Part shown: positions 26,169-34,970 of the stretch, piece by piece
How positions within the stretch are numbered: the stretch's first letter is position 1
Layout of the letters: each line of letters starts with the position of its first letter
Source of the DNA: Bog-532 sp963830385
GTDB taxonomy: Bacteria > Actinomycetota > Actinomycetes > Streptosporangiales > Streptosporangiaceae
DNA: 64,000 nt
Reading direction: 5' to 3'
NCBI GenBank assembly: GCA_963830385.1
Contig: CAWHMD010000008.1
Coordinates: 682,001 to 746,000, forward strand
Program-made: the position numbers and the translations under genes
Notes under the pieces: model-generated
Told to the model about the DNA's origin: nothing
The model's database searches: none
Seen by the model: the letters and a program-made list of their open reading frames with translations, nothing else

Positions 26169-26415
26169 GATTGCTGTTTTTTACTACGGTTTTGCTGGTT
26201 TGCCGATTAGTTAGCCGGCGACGTCGATCCATAAAAGGGATATATCGGGTCATAGTTGAGAGTAAACCGGTTGACCAGCTCAGAACGGCGTAGTTAATGT
26301 AGACAGCGCTTTCCGCAGTATTGCCACGTACGTAACGAGTGACCTAAAACGCACGTGCACCGATTCCTCCACCAGTGGCGCACAGGGGCCGTCACAGGTG
26401 GCGGATCAAGCGACG

Positions 26416-26994
26416 TCAGAAGCCGAAGCCGCCGGGACGCCCGTTCCGGTCGGCAATCAGGCCCGCCAGCGTCGAAAGCGCGATCTCGGCGGGCGACCGG
26501 GAGCCGATGTTGAGGCCGATGGGCCGGTGTACCCGGGCGATCTCGTCCTCCGGCACCCCGAACTCGATCAGGCCCGGGATGTAGGGCGCGGGGTGGCGCG
26601 GGTTTCCCATCACGCCGATCCAGCGGGCCTTGCCCGCCAGAAGGTCACGGATCACCACGTCCAGTTCCGGCCGGTGGTGGTCGGTCACCACCACGTCGGC
26701 GGTCGGATCCAGGCTGGCCAGGTCGCCGATCATGCTCTGGCCGGCGGCAGCCGCGGCTGCCGCCCGGTCCGCGTCCGGTTCCAGCAGCGCGGTCCGGTAC
26801 CCGCAGTCCGCCGCGTAACGCAGCAGGTAGCCGGCCACCGGCGAGTCGAACACCGCCACCAGCACCCGGGTCGCGTCGGCCGGGGCGGGTGCGCCGTGCG
26901 CGATCGCGTCGGCCGACGGGCCCGCATTCCCGGCTGGACCCGACTCCACGCCGTGGGCCACCGCGCACGACGGGTCGATTTCACCGTGGGTCAT
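26416..26994 (-). CDS. XdhC/CoxI family protein (Rossmann domain)
   Basis: This 192-residue protein resembles the C-terminal Rossmann domain of XdhC (ATRVLVAVFDSPVAGYLLRY, VVVTDHHRPELDVVIRDLL, then RWIGVMGNPRH and PIGLNIGSRSPAEIALSTLA). XdhC proteins help insert or sulfurate the molybdenum cofactor of xanthine/CO dehydrogenases. The usual N-terminal XdhC_CoxI domain is absent and no molybdoenzyme is nearby, so it is an orphan. About 40 unstructured residues precede the domain. Confidence 0.85.
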   Translation of the reverse strand: MTHGEIDPSCAVAHGVESGPAGNAGPSADAIAHGAPAPADATRVLVAVFDSPVAGYLLRYAADCGYRTALLEPDADRAAAAAAAGQSMIGDLASLDPTADVVVTDHHRPELDVVIRDLLAGKARWIGVMGNPRHPAPYIPGLIEFGVPEDEIARVHRPIGLNIGSRSPAEIALSTLAGLIADRNGRPGGFGF

Positions 26995-27096
26995 CCCGCC
27001 AGTCTCGCACGGCGCGGACTGGCGGAAACAGCGCGAATGTCAGCCCAGCCAGGCAAACTGCATATAACAGCTTTGAACTGGAGGCGAGGGCTGCCG

Positions 27097-27372
27097 ATGA
27101 AGATGGTCAAGCACGAGGTCAGCGCCTGGACCGTCGGGCAATTGCGGAAGGCACTGGCCGAGTTCCCCGACGACATGGCCGTCCGGGTCGCGCCGCTGGA
27201 GGAGCCGGGTGGCGACCTCGAAGCACCGCTGCAGGTCGTGGTCAACTCCGAGGTGCGGCTGTTCGCCGAGGATCACGGCCCGCTGTCCGGCCGGTCCCAG
27301 AACGGGGACGGCAAGGACTACCTGACGCTGGAGTGCGACTACCCGTCCGGGGACTACCCGCCCGCCGAGTGA
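27097..27372 (+). CDS. Small acidic hypothetical protein (DUF6225-like)
   Basis: ATG 27097, preceded by GGAGGCGAGGG, opens a 91-residue frame: SAWTVGQLRKALAEFPDDMA, then VRVAPLEEPG and QVVVNSEVRLF. The W-T-x-G-Q-L-R-x-A-L pattern followed by P-D-D resembles short actinobacterial DUF6225 proteins of unknown function. It is acidic and has no membrane segment. Its 3' end meets the epimerase-like gene 4 bp away. Family assignment is tentative. Confidence 0.65.
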   Translation: MKMVKHEVSAWTVGQLRKALAEFPDDMAVRVAPLEEPGGDLEAPLQVVVNSEVRLFAEDHGPLSGRSQNGDGKDYLTLECDYPSGDYPPAE

Positions 27373-27376
27373 CGGC

Positions 27377-28366
27377 TTACGGCCGGTAGGCGGCGACGAG
27401 CTTGTCCATCAGGGCGTCCAGCCGGCCGTCGGGCTGCTGGCGCGCGGGGTCCTCGTCGTACCAGGCCACGATCTCGCGGGCACCCTGCTCGAACGGGATC
27501 GTGGCGCAGAAGTCCGGCACCACCGAGCGCAGCTTGGAGTTGTCGAACACCATCGAGTGCGCCTTGTCGCCGATCAGCCCGGCACCCCACTGCGGGTCGG
27601 CGGCGGCGATCACGTCCGAGGGCACGTGCACCAGGTGCGGGGTCACACCCAGCCCCGCGGCCAGGCTGTGCGCGATCTGGTCCCAGGTCAGGACATCATC
27701 AGAGGTGATGTGGAAGACGTCACCGACGGTGCGCGGGTGCGCCAGCAGCGGAACGAACCCCTGGGCGAAGTCCGCGCTGTGGGTCAGCGTCCACAGCGAG
27801 GTGCCGTCGCCGTGCACGACGACCTCTTTGCCCGCGCGCATGCGGGCCAGTGCCGTCCACTTGCCATCGAACGGGATGCTGGTCCGGTCGTAGGTGTGCG
27901 ACGGGCGCACGATCGTGGCCGGGAAGTTCTCGTCCCGGTAGGCCTCGGTCAGCAGGCTCTCGCAGGCGATCTTGTCCCGCGAGTACTGCCAGTACGGGTT
28001 GCGCAGCGGAGTCGACTCGGTGACCGGCAGCCGGGCGGGCGGGGTCTGGTAGGCCGAGGCCGAGCTGATGAACACGTACTGGCCGGTGCGGCCGCGGAAC
28101 AGTTCGATGTCGGACCGCACGTGCTCGGGAGTGAACGCCACCCAGTCCACCACCGCGTCGAACTCCTGGCCGCCGAGGGCCGCGCGGACCGCATCTCGAT
28201 CGTGCACGTCGGCCTGGAGGACGGTCGCTTCCGGGGGAAGCGGCCGGAGGTGGGTCGCACCCCGGTTCAGCACGTAGAGGTCGATGCCGCGCTCGATGGC
28301 AAGCTGGGACGAGGCCGCGCTGATGACGCCGCTGCCGCCGATGAACAGCACCTTGAGGCTTGCCAT
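27377..28366 (-). CDS. NAD-dependent epimerase/dehydratase-like protein
   Basis: This 329-residue extended-SDR protein has a nucleotide-binding start KVLFIGGSGVISAASSQLA and the catalytic pattern with Ser in YVFISSASAY and a Y-x3-K in WQYSRDKIACESLL. An IVRPSHTYD loop and a C-terminal sugar-nucleotide-like half follow. The Gly motif GGSGVIS is typical of the group near isoflavone reductase/epimerase-like actinobacterial proteins. The substrate is unknown. It faces away from the conservon operon. Confidence 0.85.
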   Translation of the reverse strand: MASLKVLFIGGSGVISAASSQLAIERGIDLYVLNRGATHLRPLPPEATVLQADVHDRDAVRAALGGQEFDAVVDWVAFTPEHVRSDIELFRGRTGQYVFISSASAYQTPPARLPVTESTPLRNPYWQYSRDKIACESLLTEAYRDENFPATIVRPSHTYDRTSIPFDGKWTALARMRAGKEVVVHGDGTSLWTLTHSADFAQGFVPLLAHPRTVGDVFHITSDDVLTWDQIAHSLAAGLGVTPHLVHVPSDVIAAADPQWGAGLIGDKAHSMVFDNSKLRSVVPDFCATIPFEQGAREIVAWYDEDPARQQPDGRLDALMDKLVAAYRP

Positions 28367-28725
28367 GCGTGACCCCTCCGGCCCTATTGCCCTGCCCGAT
28401 TACTCTGCCCGGCCAGTCAATCACAGCGACCCGGTCCGGCCCGGAGCGGCGCGGAGCGGGCGCTTCGTGCAATTCCTCTGTGCAATCCCACCGAATTAAC
28501 GCGCTTTGGCCGAATGTCACGCTCGATCCTGCTACAGTCACCTTCGGTGAGTAGCTGCTGCGTTAGGAACTTTGTTCGCGTGGTTGCTAAGTCCCTGCGG
28601 GGACCGTTCCGTGCCGACGCAACGGCAGGTGACACAAATGTGTAGGTCCTGTCGCTTAGTACAAGGTGGCGTATCCGACGCATCGCCATCCTGCTGCCAG
28701 GTTGCCGAGCAAGGAGAAATTCATC
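28367..28725. promoter_or_regulatory. Divergent intergenic region upstream of the conservon
   Basis: About 360 bp without a gene. It contains an inverted repeat GCTAC-AG-TCACC-TTC-GGTGA-GTAGC at 28531-28555 and a second one, ACACA-AA-TGTGT, near 28633-28644. Both lie between the divergent epimerase-like and cvnA starts and could be operators or leader stems. No standard promoter is clear. Confidence 0.45.
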
Positions 28726-30957
28726 GTGACGCAGATCCCGCCGTCCGCTTCCGCCGATGGTGGTGGATACCCTAAGCACACGAATGACGACTCGGCGTAT
28801 CCAACCCGGCGTCCAGGGGACGGTGCTGGACCGGATCTGGCCGCGCCGGACGACGCCTACCACGGCGGCCACCGCTCGGCCCGGCGGCCCGGGCCACTGC
28901 GCCGCCTGTTCGGCCGCCGCGGGCACGACGATGATCTGGCCGACTCCCTGGACTGGGCCGAGCCGCAGACTGATGAGACCAAATGGGCCAGCAGGACCAG
29001 TGGGACTGTTGTGACTGATGCGACCGGTATGGCTAGTGCGGGTGACGGGTCTGATGCGAGGGGTGCGGCTGGCGGGGCTGGCGGGGCTGCCGGGCCAGGC
29101 GCGGGGCGGCCTGCGGGGGATGATCCGCTGGCCGCTGGCGCTCAGCCGGACCGGGAGGAGCTTGCGGGGCGCGACGGGCGCCAGATAAGGGATGGGCTGC
29201 CGGTGCGTGAGGTACCCGGTCGCGGCCCGATCCCCGGCCGGAACGGGCTGACCGGCGCGGGCGGGCTGACCGGCGCGGGCGGGCTCAGCGGCGCGGGCAG
29301 CCTGGGGGGATCTGGTGACCCGGCCGCGGTGCCGACCTACCGGGCCCAGCACCGGGTGGCGGGCGCGGGTGCCGGGCCGGCCAGCCCCGGGCAGGCCAGC
29401 CCCGGCCAGGCCGACCCGGGCCAGCCGGCCGGGCGCAGCCAGACGCCGCCGCAGGGGCAGCCCGTGGTGCAGCGGCCGGGCAGCCTGGGCGGCCTGGGGG
29501 GACCGACGTTCACGCCGGCCCCCGGGCTCGAAGCGACGCTGGGGCCGGGGACGCCGCCATCGTGGGGCGGGGGCTCGCCCCTCAGCGCCCCGGAGGCCTC
29601 CGGCATCCCGGCCACGCCACTCACGCCGCCCACGCCACCCAGGCCGGCTCCGGAGCCGGGTGGACCTGGTGGCGGCGATGGCGACGGCGACCTGCTGTAC
29701 CGGGTCCTGGGCGGACTCGCCATGCGCGACCTCACGCTGGTCGAGTCGCTCCTCCAGGTGGTCGAGAAGCTGGAGAGCAACGAGGAGGACGCCGGCCAGT
29801 TGGAACTGCTGTACCGGATCGACCACCTCGCCACCCGCATGCGCCGTAACAGCGAGAACCTGCTGGTGCTGGCCGGTGACGATCCGCAGGGGCGCGACCT
29901 GGAGCCGGTGCCGCTGCTCGACGTGGCCCGGGCCGCGATCTCGGAGATCACCGAGTACAGCCGGGCGCAGATCTCCTCGCTGCCCGACGTCGAGGTGCTC
30001 GGCCTGGCGGCCGACGACCTGAGCCACATCCTGGCCGAGCTGCTGGAGAACGCGACGTCGAAGTCGCCGGAGAGCGCCTCCGTCGTGATCCGCGCCGAGC
30101 GGACCGGCGACGGCACGATGGTGATCAGCGTCGAGGACTCCGGCATCGGGATCCCGCCCGATCAGCTGGCCGACATGAACCTGCGGCTGGGCCGTGCCCC
30201 GGTGGTCGACCCGACGGTGACCCGGCATATGGGCCTGTACGTGGTCGGCCGCCTTGCGCAGCGGCACGGCATCCGGATCCAGCTGCGGGAACGGCCGTAC
30301 GGGGGGATCACGGCCAACGTCATCACCCCCAGCCGCCTGATCCGCACCGACCCGGAGGCGCCGCCGCGGACGGCCCGCCGCCCGGCCACCCGGCCGCAGC
30401 CGGTGGTCTCGCCGAGCGGCCCGCGGCTGACCGCGGTCCGGCCGCCCAGCCCGGGCGCCCAGGAGCGGCCGACGAGGCCGACGCCGCCTCCGGCCCCACC
30501 GGCCTCGTCGGCCCCATCGGCTCCACCGGTCCCGCCGGCCCCCCGGTTCGCGCCCGCCGATCCGTCCACGCTGCCGCAGCGGACGCCAAGCCGCACCAGC
30601 AACGCCGCCCCGCCGCCCCGCCCAGCAGCCAGCCCAGCGGCCAGCCCAGCGGCGGAACCGGAGCCGCCCACCGCCCGGGCCGACCGCATCCGCGACGACC
30701 TGGCCGATTTCCGGCTGGGCCAGCGCGAGGCGCGCGCGGCCGGGCCCGGCCCGGCCAGTCCCCCGGCCGGCCCCCCGGTCCCGCCAGCGCCGCCGGCTCC
30801 AGGGCCCCCGCCGGCGCCGGAACTTCACCACAGCGACGAATTGAGCCGCCGGAACGCTGAACAGGACGAGGGTCCCGGCGCGGCCGAACGCAAACCCGCC
30901 GGCCCCGGCGAAGGCGAACCAGGCAGTCAGGGCGGCACGGAGGCGGGACCGACATGA
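28726..30957 (+). CDS. cvnA: Conservon histidine-kinase-like ATPase, soluble (CvnA-like)
   Basis: GTG 28726 (AAGGAGA eight bases upstream) starts a 743-residue protein. The kinase core lies around residues 330-540: LYRIDHLATRMRRNSENLLV replaces the H-box, then AELLENATSKSP (N box), VEDSGIGIPPDQL (G1) and GLYVVGRLAQRHGI (G2). About 320 residues of low-complexity Gly/Ala/Pro sequence lie before it and 200 after it, including near-repeats of GLTGAGG and SPGQ. Unlike typical CvnA proteins there is no membrane segment or nitrate-type sensor domain, so it should be cytoplasmic. It is coupled by ATGA to cvnB. Conservons form GPCR-like membrane complexes in Streptomyces and affect development and metabolism. 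Confidence 0.9.
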   Translation: MTQIPPSASADGGGYPKHTNDDSAYPTRRPGDGAGPDLAAPDDAYHGGHRSARRPGPLRRLFGRRGHDDDLADSLDWAEPQTDETKWASRTSGTVVTDATGMASAGDGSDARGAAGGAGGAAGPGAGRPAGDDPLAAGAQPDREELAGRDGRQIRDGLPVREVPGRGPIPGRNGLTGAGGLTGAGGLSGAGSLGGSGDPAAVPTYRAQHRVAGAGAGPASPGQASPGQADPGQPAGRSQTPPQGQPVVQRPGSLGGLGGPTFTPAPGLEATLGPGTPPSWGGGSPLSAPEASGIPATPLTPPTPPRPAPEPGGPGGGDGDGDLLYRVLGGLAMRDLTLVESLLQVVEKLESNEEDAGQLELLYRIDHLATRMRRNSENLLVLAGDDPQGRDLEPVPLLDVARAAISEITEYSRAQISSLPDVEVLGLAADDLSHILAELLENATSKSPESASVVIRAERTGDGTMVISVEDSGIGIPPDQLADMNLRLGRAPVVDPTVTRHMGLYVVGRLAQRHGIRIQLRERPYGGITANVITPSRLIRTDPEAPPRTARRPATRPQPVVSPSGPRLTAVRPPSPGAQERPTRPTPPPAPPASSAPSAPPVPPAPRFAPADPSTLPQRTPSRTSNAAPPPRPAASPAASPAAEPEPPTARADRIRDDLADFRLGQREARAAGPGPASPPAGPPVPPAPPAPGPPPAPELHHSDELSRRNAEQDEGPGAAERKPAGPGEGEPGSQGGTEAGPT

Positions 30958-31388
30958 ACACGCTCAGCAGCGAGGCGCAGTCTCTGACCTGGCTGGTGAA
31001 CAACTTCGTGGCCGAAGTACCGGGGGTCACGCACGCCATCGTGGTGTCGGCCGACGGGCTGCTGCTGATCGCGTCGGACGAGCTGACCGACGAGCAGGCC
31101 CAGCAGCTGTCGGCGGTGGCTTCCGGGGCCCGCAGCCTGGCCGAAACCAGTTCCAAGCTTTTCGACCTGGGCGGCAGCAGACAGACGATCGTCCGGATGG
31201 AACGCGGCTACCTGTTCGTGATGGCCATCAGCGACGGATCCTGTCTGGCCGTGCTGGCCAGCTCGGGCTGCGACATGAAGATCATCGCTTATCAGATGAC
31301 GCGGCTGGTGGAGAACTCAGGCTACGTGCTCACGCCGCAGATCCGCCGGGAGCTGCGCACCGAGCTGTCCGCGGCGCGGGTGTCATGA
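30954..31388 (+). CDS. cvnB: Roadblock/LC7 domain protein (CvnB)
   Basis: This 144-residue roadblock protein (LTWLVNNFVAEVPGVTHAIV, SADGLLLIASDELTDEQA, and RMERGYLFVMAISDGSCLAV) is the typical second gene of a conservon. Roadblock dimers act as adaptors or regulators of the small GTPase CvnD. Its ATG overlaps the cvnA stop and its stop overlaps the next start, so the genes are translationally coupled. Confidence 0.95.
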   Translation: MNTLSSEAQSLTWLVNNFVAEVPGVTHAIVVSADGLLLIASDELTDEQAQQLSAVASGARSLAETSSKLFDLGGSRQTIVRMERGYLFVMAISDGSCLAVLASSGCDMKIIAYQMTRLVENSGYVLTPQIRRELRTELSAARVS

Positions 31389-31747
31389 GGGGGGCGGTCA
31401 TGCCGAGAAGCTCCCGGGTCCGGCCCTACGCCATCACCGGCGGCCGGACCATCACCAGGCTGCCACTGCTGCTCGAGACGCTGGTCTCGGTCCCCGACTA
31501 TGACCTGACCGTCTACCAGCTGCTGGTGGCCGAGTCGCGCGACATCTACTCGCTGTGCCGTTCGGTGCGCTCGATCGCGGAGATCTCGGCCGACCTGGAC
31601 ATCCCGCTGGGTGTGGTCCGCGTCCTGGTCAGTGATCTCGCCGACGACGGCCGGCTGCGAATTCATCCGACCGCCGCGAACGCCGGGGTGCCGGAACACA
31701 TGCTGCTCGAAAGGGTTCTTCGTGGTCTCCAGGCCATCAAGCACTGA
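31385..31747 (+). CDS. cvnC: DUF742 protein (CvnC)
   Basis: This 120-residue DUF742 protein carries the family features RPYAITGGRTITRLPLLLET, the YSLCRSVRSIAEISADLDIP segment (a winged-helix-like half) and LGVVRVLVSDLADDGRLRIH. It is the third conservon component; biochemical role unknown. The start overlaps the cvnB stop (ATGA); ATG 31400 is an in-frame alternative. Confidence 0.94.
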   Translation: MRGAVMPRSSRVRPYAITGGRTITRLPLLLETLVSVPDYDLTVYQLLVAESRDIYSLCRSVRSIAEISADLDIPLGVVRVLVSDLADDGRLRIHPTAANAGVPEHMLLERVLRGLQAIKH

Positions 31748-32318
31748 ACTGTCCCCCACCGCCGTCTCAACCAAGATCGTCATCGCCGGCGGGTTCGGCG
31801 TGGGCAAGACCACGTTCGTCAAGTCGATCTCCGAGATCGAGCCGGTGACCACCGAGGCTCTGATGACCGAGGCCAGCCAGGCCACCGACGACCTGGCGGC
31901 AACCCCGGAAAAGGTCACCACCACCGTGGCCATGGACTTCGGCCGGGTCAGCCTGGATCAGGACCTGGCCCTCTACCTGTTCGGCACCCCCGGCCAGGAC
32001 CGGTTCTGGTTCTTGTGGGACGACCTGATCCGCGGCGCGCTCGGCGCGGTGGTGCTGGCCGACCCGCGGCGGCTGGCCGACTGCTTCCCGGCCGTCGAGT
32101 ACTTCGAGAACGCCCCCGAGACCCCGTTCATCGTGGCCCTCAACTGCTTCGACGGGATCTTGCCGTTCGAGCTGGACGACGTGCGGTCGGCGCTGGCGAT
32201 CGGGCCCGACGTGCCGCTCCTGACCTGCGACGCGCGCGACACCGCATCGGCCGTGTACACGCTGAGCGAGCTGGTCAGGTACGCGATGAACTTCACCGGG
32301 CCGCCCGTGCTGGTATGA
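31722..32318 (+). CDS. cvnD: Small GTPase-like protein (CvnD)
   Basis: GTG 31722 gives 198 residues and overlaps cvnC by 26 bp. It has a P-loop (KIVIAGGFGVGKTTFVKS), the switch-II-like DFG...LFGTPGQDRFWF and the adenine/guanine-pocket ALNCFDG and LLTCDARD segments of the actinobacterial MglA/CvnD group. It should bind and hydrolyse GTP and interact with the roadblock protein. AAGG lies seven bases before GTG. Confidence 0.93.
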   Translation: MVSRPSSTELSPTAVSTKIVIAGGFGVGKTTFVKSISEIEPVTTEALMTEASQATDDLAATPEKVTTTVAMDFGRVSLDQDLALYLFGTPGQDRFWFLWDDLIRGALGAVVLADPRRLADCFPAVEYFENAPETPFIVALNCFDGILPFELDDVRSALAIGPDVPLLTCDARDTASAVYTLSELVRYAMNFTGPPVLV

Positions 32319-32358
32319 GTGGCCGGCGTCCTGATCACTACCCAGCGGGAGGTGGACT

Positions 32359-33603
32359 TTGCCGCGGAAGATCCTTATCGTCGGGGCCGGCCAATCGGGC
32401 CTGCAGCTGGCCCACGGGCTGCTCCAGCACGACTATCAGGTGACGCTGATGTCCGCGCGCACCGCTGACGAGATCCGGGGCGGCCGGGTCATGTCGACCC
32501 AGGCCATGTTCGACGCGGCCCTGCAGCACGAGCGCGACCTGGGGCTCAACTTCTGGGAGGACGAAGGCCCGCACTTCGACGGCATCGGGTTCAGCCTGGC
32601 CGGACCGGACGGGAGCCTGGCGCTGGACTGGGCCGGGCACCTGAACGCCTACGCGCAGTCGGTCGACCAGCGGGTCAAGATGTCCGGCTGGCTGGAGGCG
32701 CTCGAGCAGCGGGGCGGGCGGGTCATCATCCACGGGGTGACCGTCTCCGACCTGGACCGGCTGGTGCCGCGCTACGACCTGACGATCGTGGCCGCGGGCA
32801 AGGGCGAGCTGGTCCAGCTGTTCGGCCGCGACCCCTCCCACTCCCCCTACGCCGCGCCGCAGCGGGCGCTGTCGGTCGTCTACGTCCGCGGCCTGGGGCG
32901 CCGGCCGGAACGCGGCGATCTCGCGACCGTCAACTTCAACCTGGTGCCGGGGGTCGGCGAGCTGTTCATCATGCCCGCGCTGACCACCACCGGGCCCTGC
33001 GACATCTTGTTCTTCGAGGGGATCCCGGGCGGCCCGCTGGACTGCTTCACCGGGATCCGGAGCCCGGAGGAGCACCTGCGGCTGACGCTGCGGCTGATGG
33101 AGAAGTACGTGCCCTGGGAGTACGCGCGCGCCCACCAGGTCGAGCTGACCGACTGGGGCGCCACGCTGGCCGGCCGGTACGCGCCGGTGGTCCGTTACCC
33201 GGCCGGCACGCTGCCGTCGGGCGGATTGGTGCTCGGCATGGCCGACGTGGTGGTGGCCAACGACCCGATCACCGGGCAGGGCTCGAACAATGCCGCCAAG
33301 TGCGCGGCGATCTACCTGGACCAGATCCTCGCGCACGGCGACCGCCCGTACGACCAGGCGTTCATGCAGGACACCTTCGACCGGTTCTGGGACTACGCTC
33401 AGTACCCGACCACGTGGACCAACGCCATGCTCCAGCCGCCCCCGCCGCACGCGGTGCAGGTGCTGGGGGCGGCGGCCGGGCACCAGCAGATCGCGGACCG
33501 GTTCGCGAACGGCTTCAACGACCCGCGCGACTTCTTCAGCTGGTTCATGGACCCGGCCAAGGCCGCCAGCTACCTGGAAACGGTGGCCGGCGCCGCCGTG
33601 TGA
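32359..33603 (+). CDS. Styrene monooxygenase StyA-like flavoprotein
   Basis: This 414-residue flavoprotein has the FAD motif ILIVGAGQSGLQLAHGLL, the conserved NDPITGQGSNNAAKCA segment of StyA-type two-component monooxygenases and matching length. StyA uses FADH2 from a partner reductase to epoxidise styrene-like or indole-like substrates; no StyB reductase is adjacent. TTG 32359 is the likely start, with GGGAGGT six bases upstream. StyA-like genes are sometimes seen next to conservons, and the 40-bp gap to cvnD suggests co-transcription; the substrate is unknown. Confidence 0.88.
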   Translation: MPRKILIVGAGQSGLQLAHGLLQHDYQVTLMSARTADEIRGGRVMSTQAMFDAALQHERDLGLNFWEDEGPHFDGIGFSLAGPDGSLALDWAGHLNAYAQSVDQRVKMSGWLEALEQRGGRVIIHGVTVSDLDRLVPRYDLTIVAAGKGELVQLFGRDPSHSPYAAPQRALSVVYVRGLGRRPERGDLATVNFNLVPGVGELFIMPALTTTGPCDILFFEGIPGGPLDCFTGIRSPEEHLRLTLRLMEKYVPWEYARAHQVELTDWGATLAGRYAPVVRYPAGTLPSGGLVLGMADVVVANDPITGQGSNNAAKCAAIYLDQILAHGDRPYDQAFMQDTFDRFWDYAQYPTTWTNAMLQPPPPHAVQVLGAAAGHQQIADRFANGFNDPRDFFSWFMDPAKAASYLETVAGAAV

Positions 33604-33697
33604 CCGGCATAGCGTGACCCAGATAACTCCGCGCCGCGCGTGATCATCGCCGGCCGGCCCGTGTCCTTACTTCTGAGAACCTTTCGAAGGAGTAAGC

Positions 33698-34168
33698 GTG
33701 AGCGAACAAACGAGCGAGACGCCGGCCCGGCCCCACCGTAACGAGCCCGGCACCTACCAGACCGGCCAGCTGGTCAGCGAGCACGGCACCACCGCGGTCG
33801 CGGACACGGTGGTGGCCAAGGTGGCCGGTCTGGCGACCCGGGAGCTGCCCGGTGTCTACGCGATGGGCGCCGGCATGACGCGGGCCTTCGGTGTGGTCCG
33901 CGACCGGATTCCCGGCGTGACCAGCACCAGCGTCAGCCAGGGGGTGACAGTGGAGGTCAGCGAGCGGCAGGCCGCGATCGATCTGGACCTGGTGGTCGAG
34001 TACGGGATCTCCATCCCCGACCTGGCCGAAGGGGTCCGCCGCAACGTCATCGATGCGGTCCAGCGGATGTGCGGGCTGGAGGTCACCGAGGTGAACGTCA
34101 CCGTCGGTGACGTGCACCTGCCCACTGACGACACCCCCGACTCCAGCGCGGAACCGCGCGTTCAGTGA
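33698..34168 (+). CDS. Asp23/Gls24 family envelope stress response protein
   Basis: This 156-residue Asp23 protein (TAVADTVVAKVAGLATRELP, GVYAMGAG, then VEYGISIPDLAEGVRRNVID and LEVTEVNVTVGDVHL) is complete. GTG 33698 has GGAG five bases upstream. In Staphylococcus Asp23 forms a membrane-associated layer anchored by AmaP and reports cell-wall stress. It heads a cassette whose later genes are damaged here. Confidence 0.93.
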   Translation: MSEQTSETPARPHRNEPGTYQTGQLVSEHGTTAVADTVVAKVAGLATRELPGVYAMGAGMTRAFGVVRDRIPGVTSTSVSQGVTVEVSERQAAIDLDLVVEYGISIPDLAEGVRRNVIDAVQRMCGLEVTEVNVTVGDVHLPTDDTPDSSAEPRVQ

Positions 34169-34183
34169 CCGGCCGCCGGTCCC

Positions 34184-34435
34184 ATGGCGGATGAGGACGA
34201 CCTCGACGCGCAGCGGCGGCGGGACTTCCGGGCCTGGGTCCGGGCCCACCATCCCGACGCCGGCGGCGACGCCGAAACGTTCGTGGCCGGGCTCACCGCC
34301 TGGCGACGGCGCCGTGGGGTGGCCCCCGGTGCCCCCGGGTTCCGGCCCGAGGTCACGGTGTTCCGGACCCGGCACGGGATGTGGAGGCTGGCGCGCTGGT
34401 GGCGTCGCCGCCACCGCAGCCCGCGGGTGCGTTGA
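34184..34435 (+). CDS. Small basic protein with J-domain-like HPD motif
   Basis: This 83-residue Arg-rich protein contains RAWVRAHHPDAGGDAETFVA, matching the HPD-x-GGD core and following helix of DnaJ J-domains, but lacking a full helix I-II. Such short HPD proteins appear in some actinobacterial Asp23 cassettes. It has a weak ribosome-binding site (start ATG 34184, 15 bp after the Asp23 stop), and its function is unknown. Confidence 0.7.
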   Translation: MADEDDLDAQRRRDFRAWVRAHHPDAGGDAETFVAGLTAWRRRRGVAPGAPGFRPEVTVFRTRHGMWRLARWWRRRHRSPRVR

Positions 34436-34467
34436 CCACAGCCAGCCCTTTAAATACGGGAACTGAA

Positions 34468-34571
34468 ATGGATCAGATCAGCTGGCGTCCCCTGATCGGG
34501 CTGGCGTTCGGCACCGCGCTCGGCTGACCGGTTCGGTGGACTTCGCCGGCCTGCTGCGGAGGCGCACGTGA
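34468..34571 (+). pseudogene. DUF2273-like membrane protein remnant
   Basis: ATG 34468 starts MDQISWRPLIGLAFGTALG and then stops at TGA 34527. Five bases on, in another frame, GSVDFAGLLRRRT and TGA 34571 follow. These are the two ends of the short membrane protein usually placed between Asp23 genes; the central transmembrane segment is deleted and the frame shifted. Its old stop still overlaps the next start by GTGA. Confidence 0.65.
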
Positions 34572-34970
34572 CCACCTCGGCGGTGGCCGAGAGAACCCGG
34601 CCCGCGCGGGCCGGGCTGGCGGGACCGGGAACAGCGTGGCAGCACCGAGATCGCCGACCTGGTGGTGGAACGGATCGCCGACTGCGCGGTAGCCGAGGTG
34701 GACGACGCTTACGGCTCGGCCCGCCGGCTACTGGGCCTGCGGATGCCGTGAGCCGCGGCGCCGCGCGTCACCGTCCAGATCGACGGTCGCCTGGCCACCG
34801 TGCGGGTGGCCTTGTCGGTCCGCTACCCCGCGCCGATCCGGCAGGTGACCAGTGAGGTCCGCGCCCACGTCATGACGCGGGTCGGCGGACTGACCGGCCT
34901 GGATGTCCGGCACGTGGACATCGAGATTCCGGCGCTGATCACCCCGGACCGCGGGCGGCGGGTGCTGTGA
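34568..34970 (+). pseudogene. Second Asp23 family gene, frameshifted with in-frame stop
   Basis: GTG 34568 begins TTSAVAERTRPARAGLAG, then the Asp23 body continues in a different frame (GSTEIADLVVERIADCAVAE, and after the stop RVTVQIDGRLATVRVALSVR and GLDVRHVDIEI). One frameshift near 34620 and a TGA at 34749-34751 interrupt it. The conserved stop at 34968-34970 overlaps the next GTG. No intact product is possible. Confidence 0.78.

Larger units (their letters stand above)
26006..26415. other. AT-rich gene-free region between convergent genes
   Basis: About 410 bp between the 3' ends of the SRPBCC and XdhC genes. Unlike its surroundings it is rich in A and T and carries three GCACGTGC palindromes and a CGTAAT-N6-ATTACG inverted repeat. 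No frame looks coding. Because neither neighbour needs a promoter here, an untranslated RNA, a regulatory DNA element or a remnant of an insertion are possible explanations. Confidence 0.55.
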
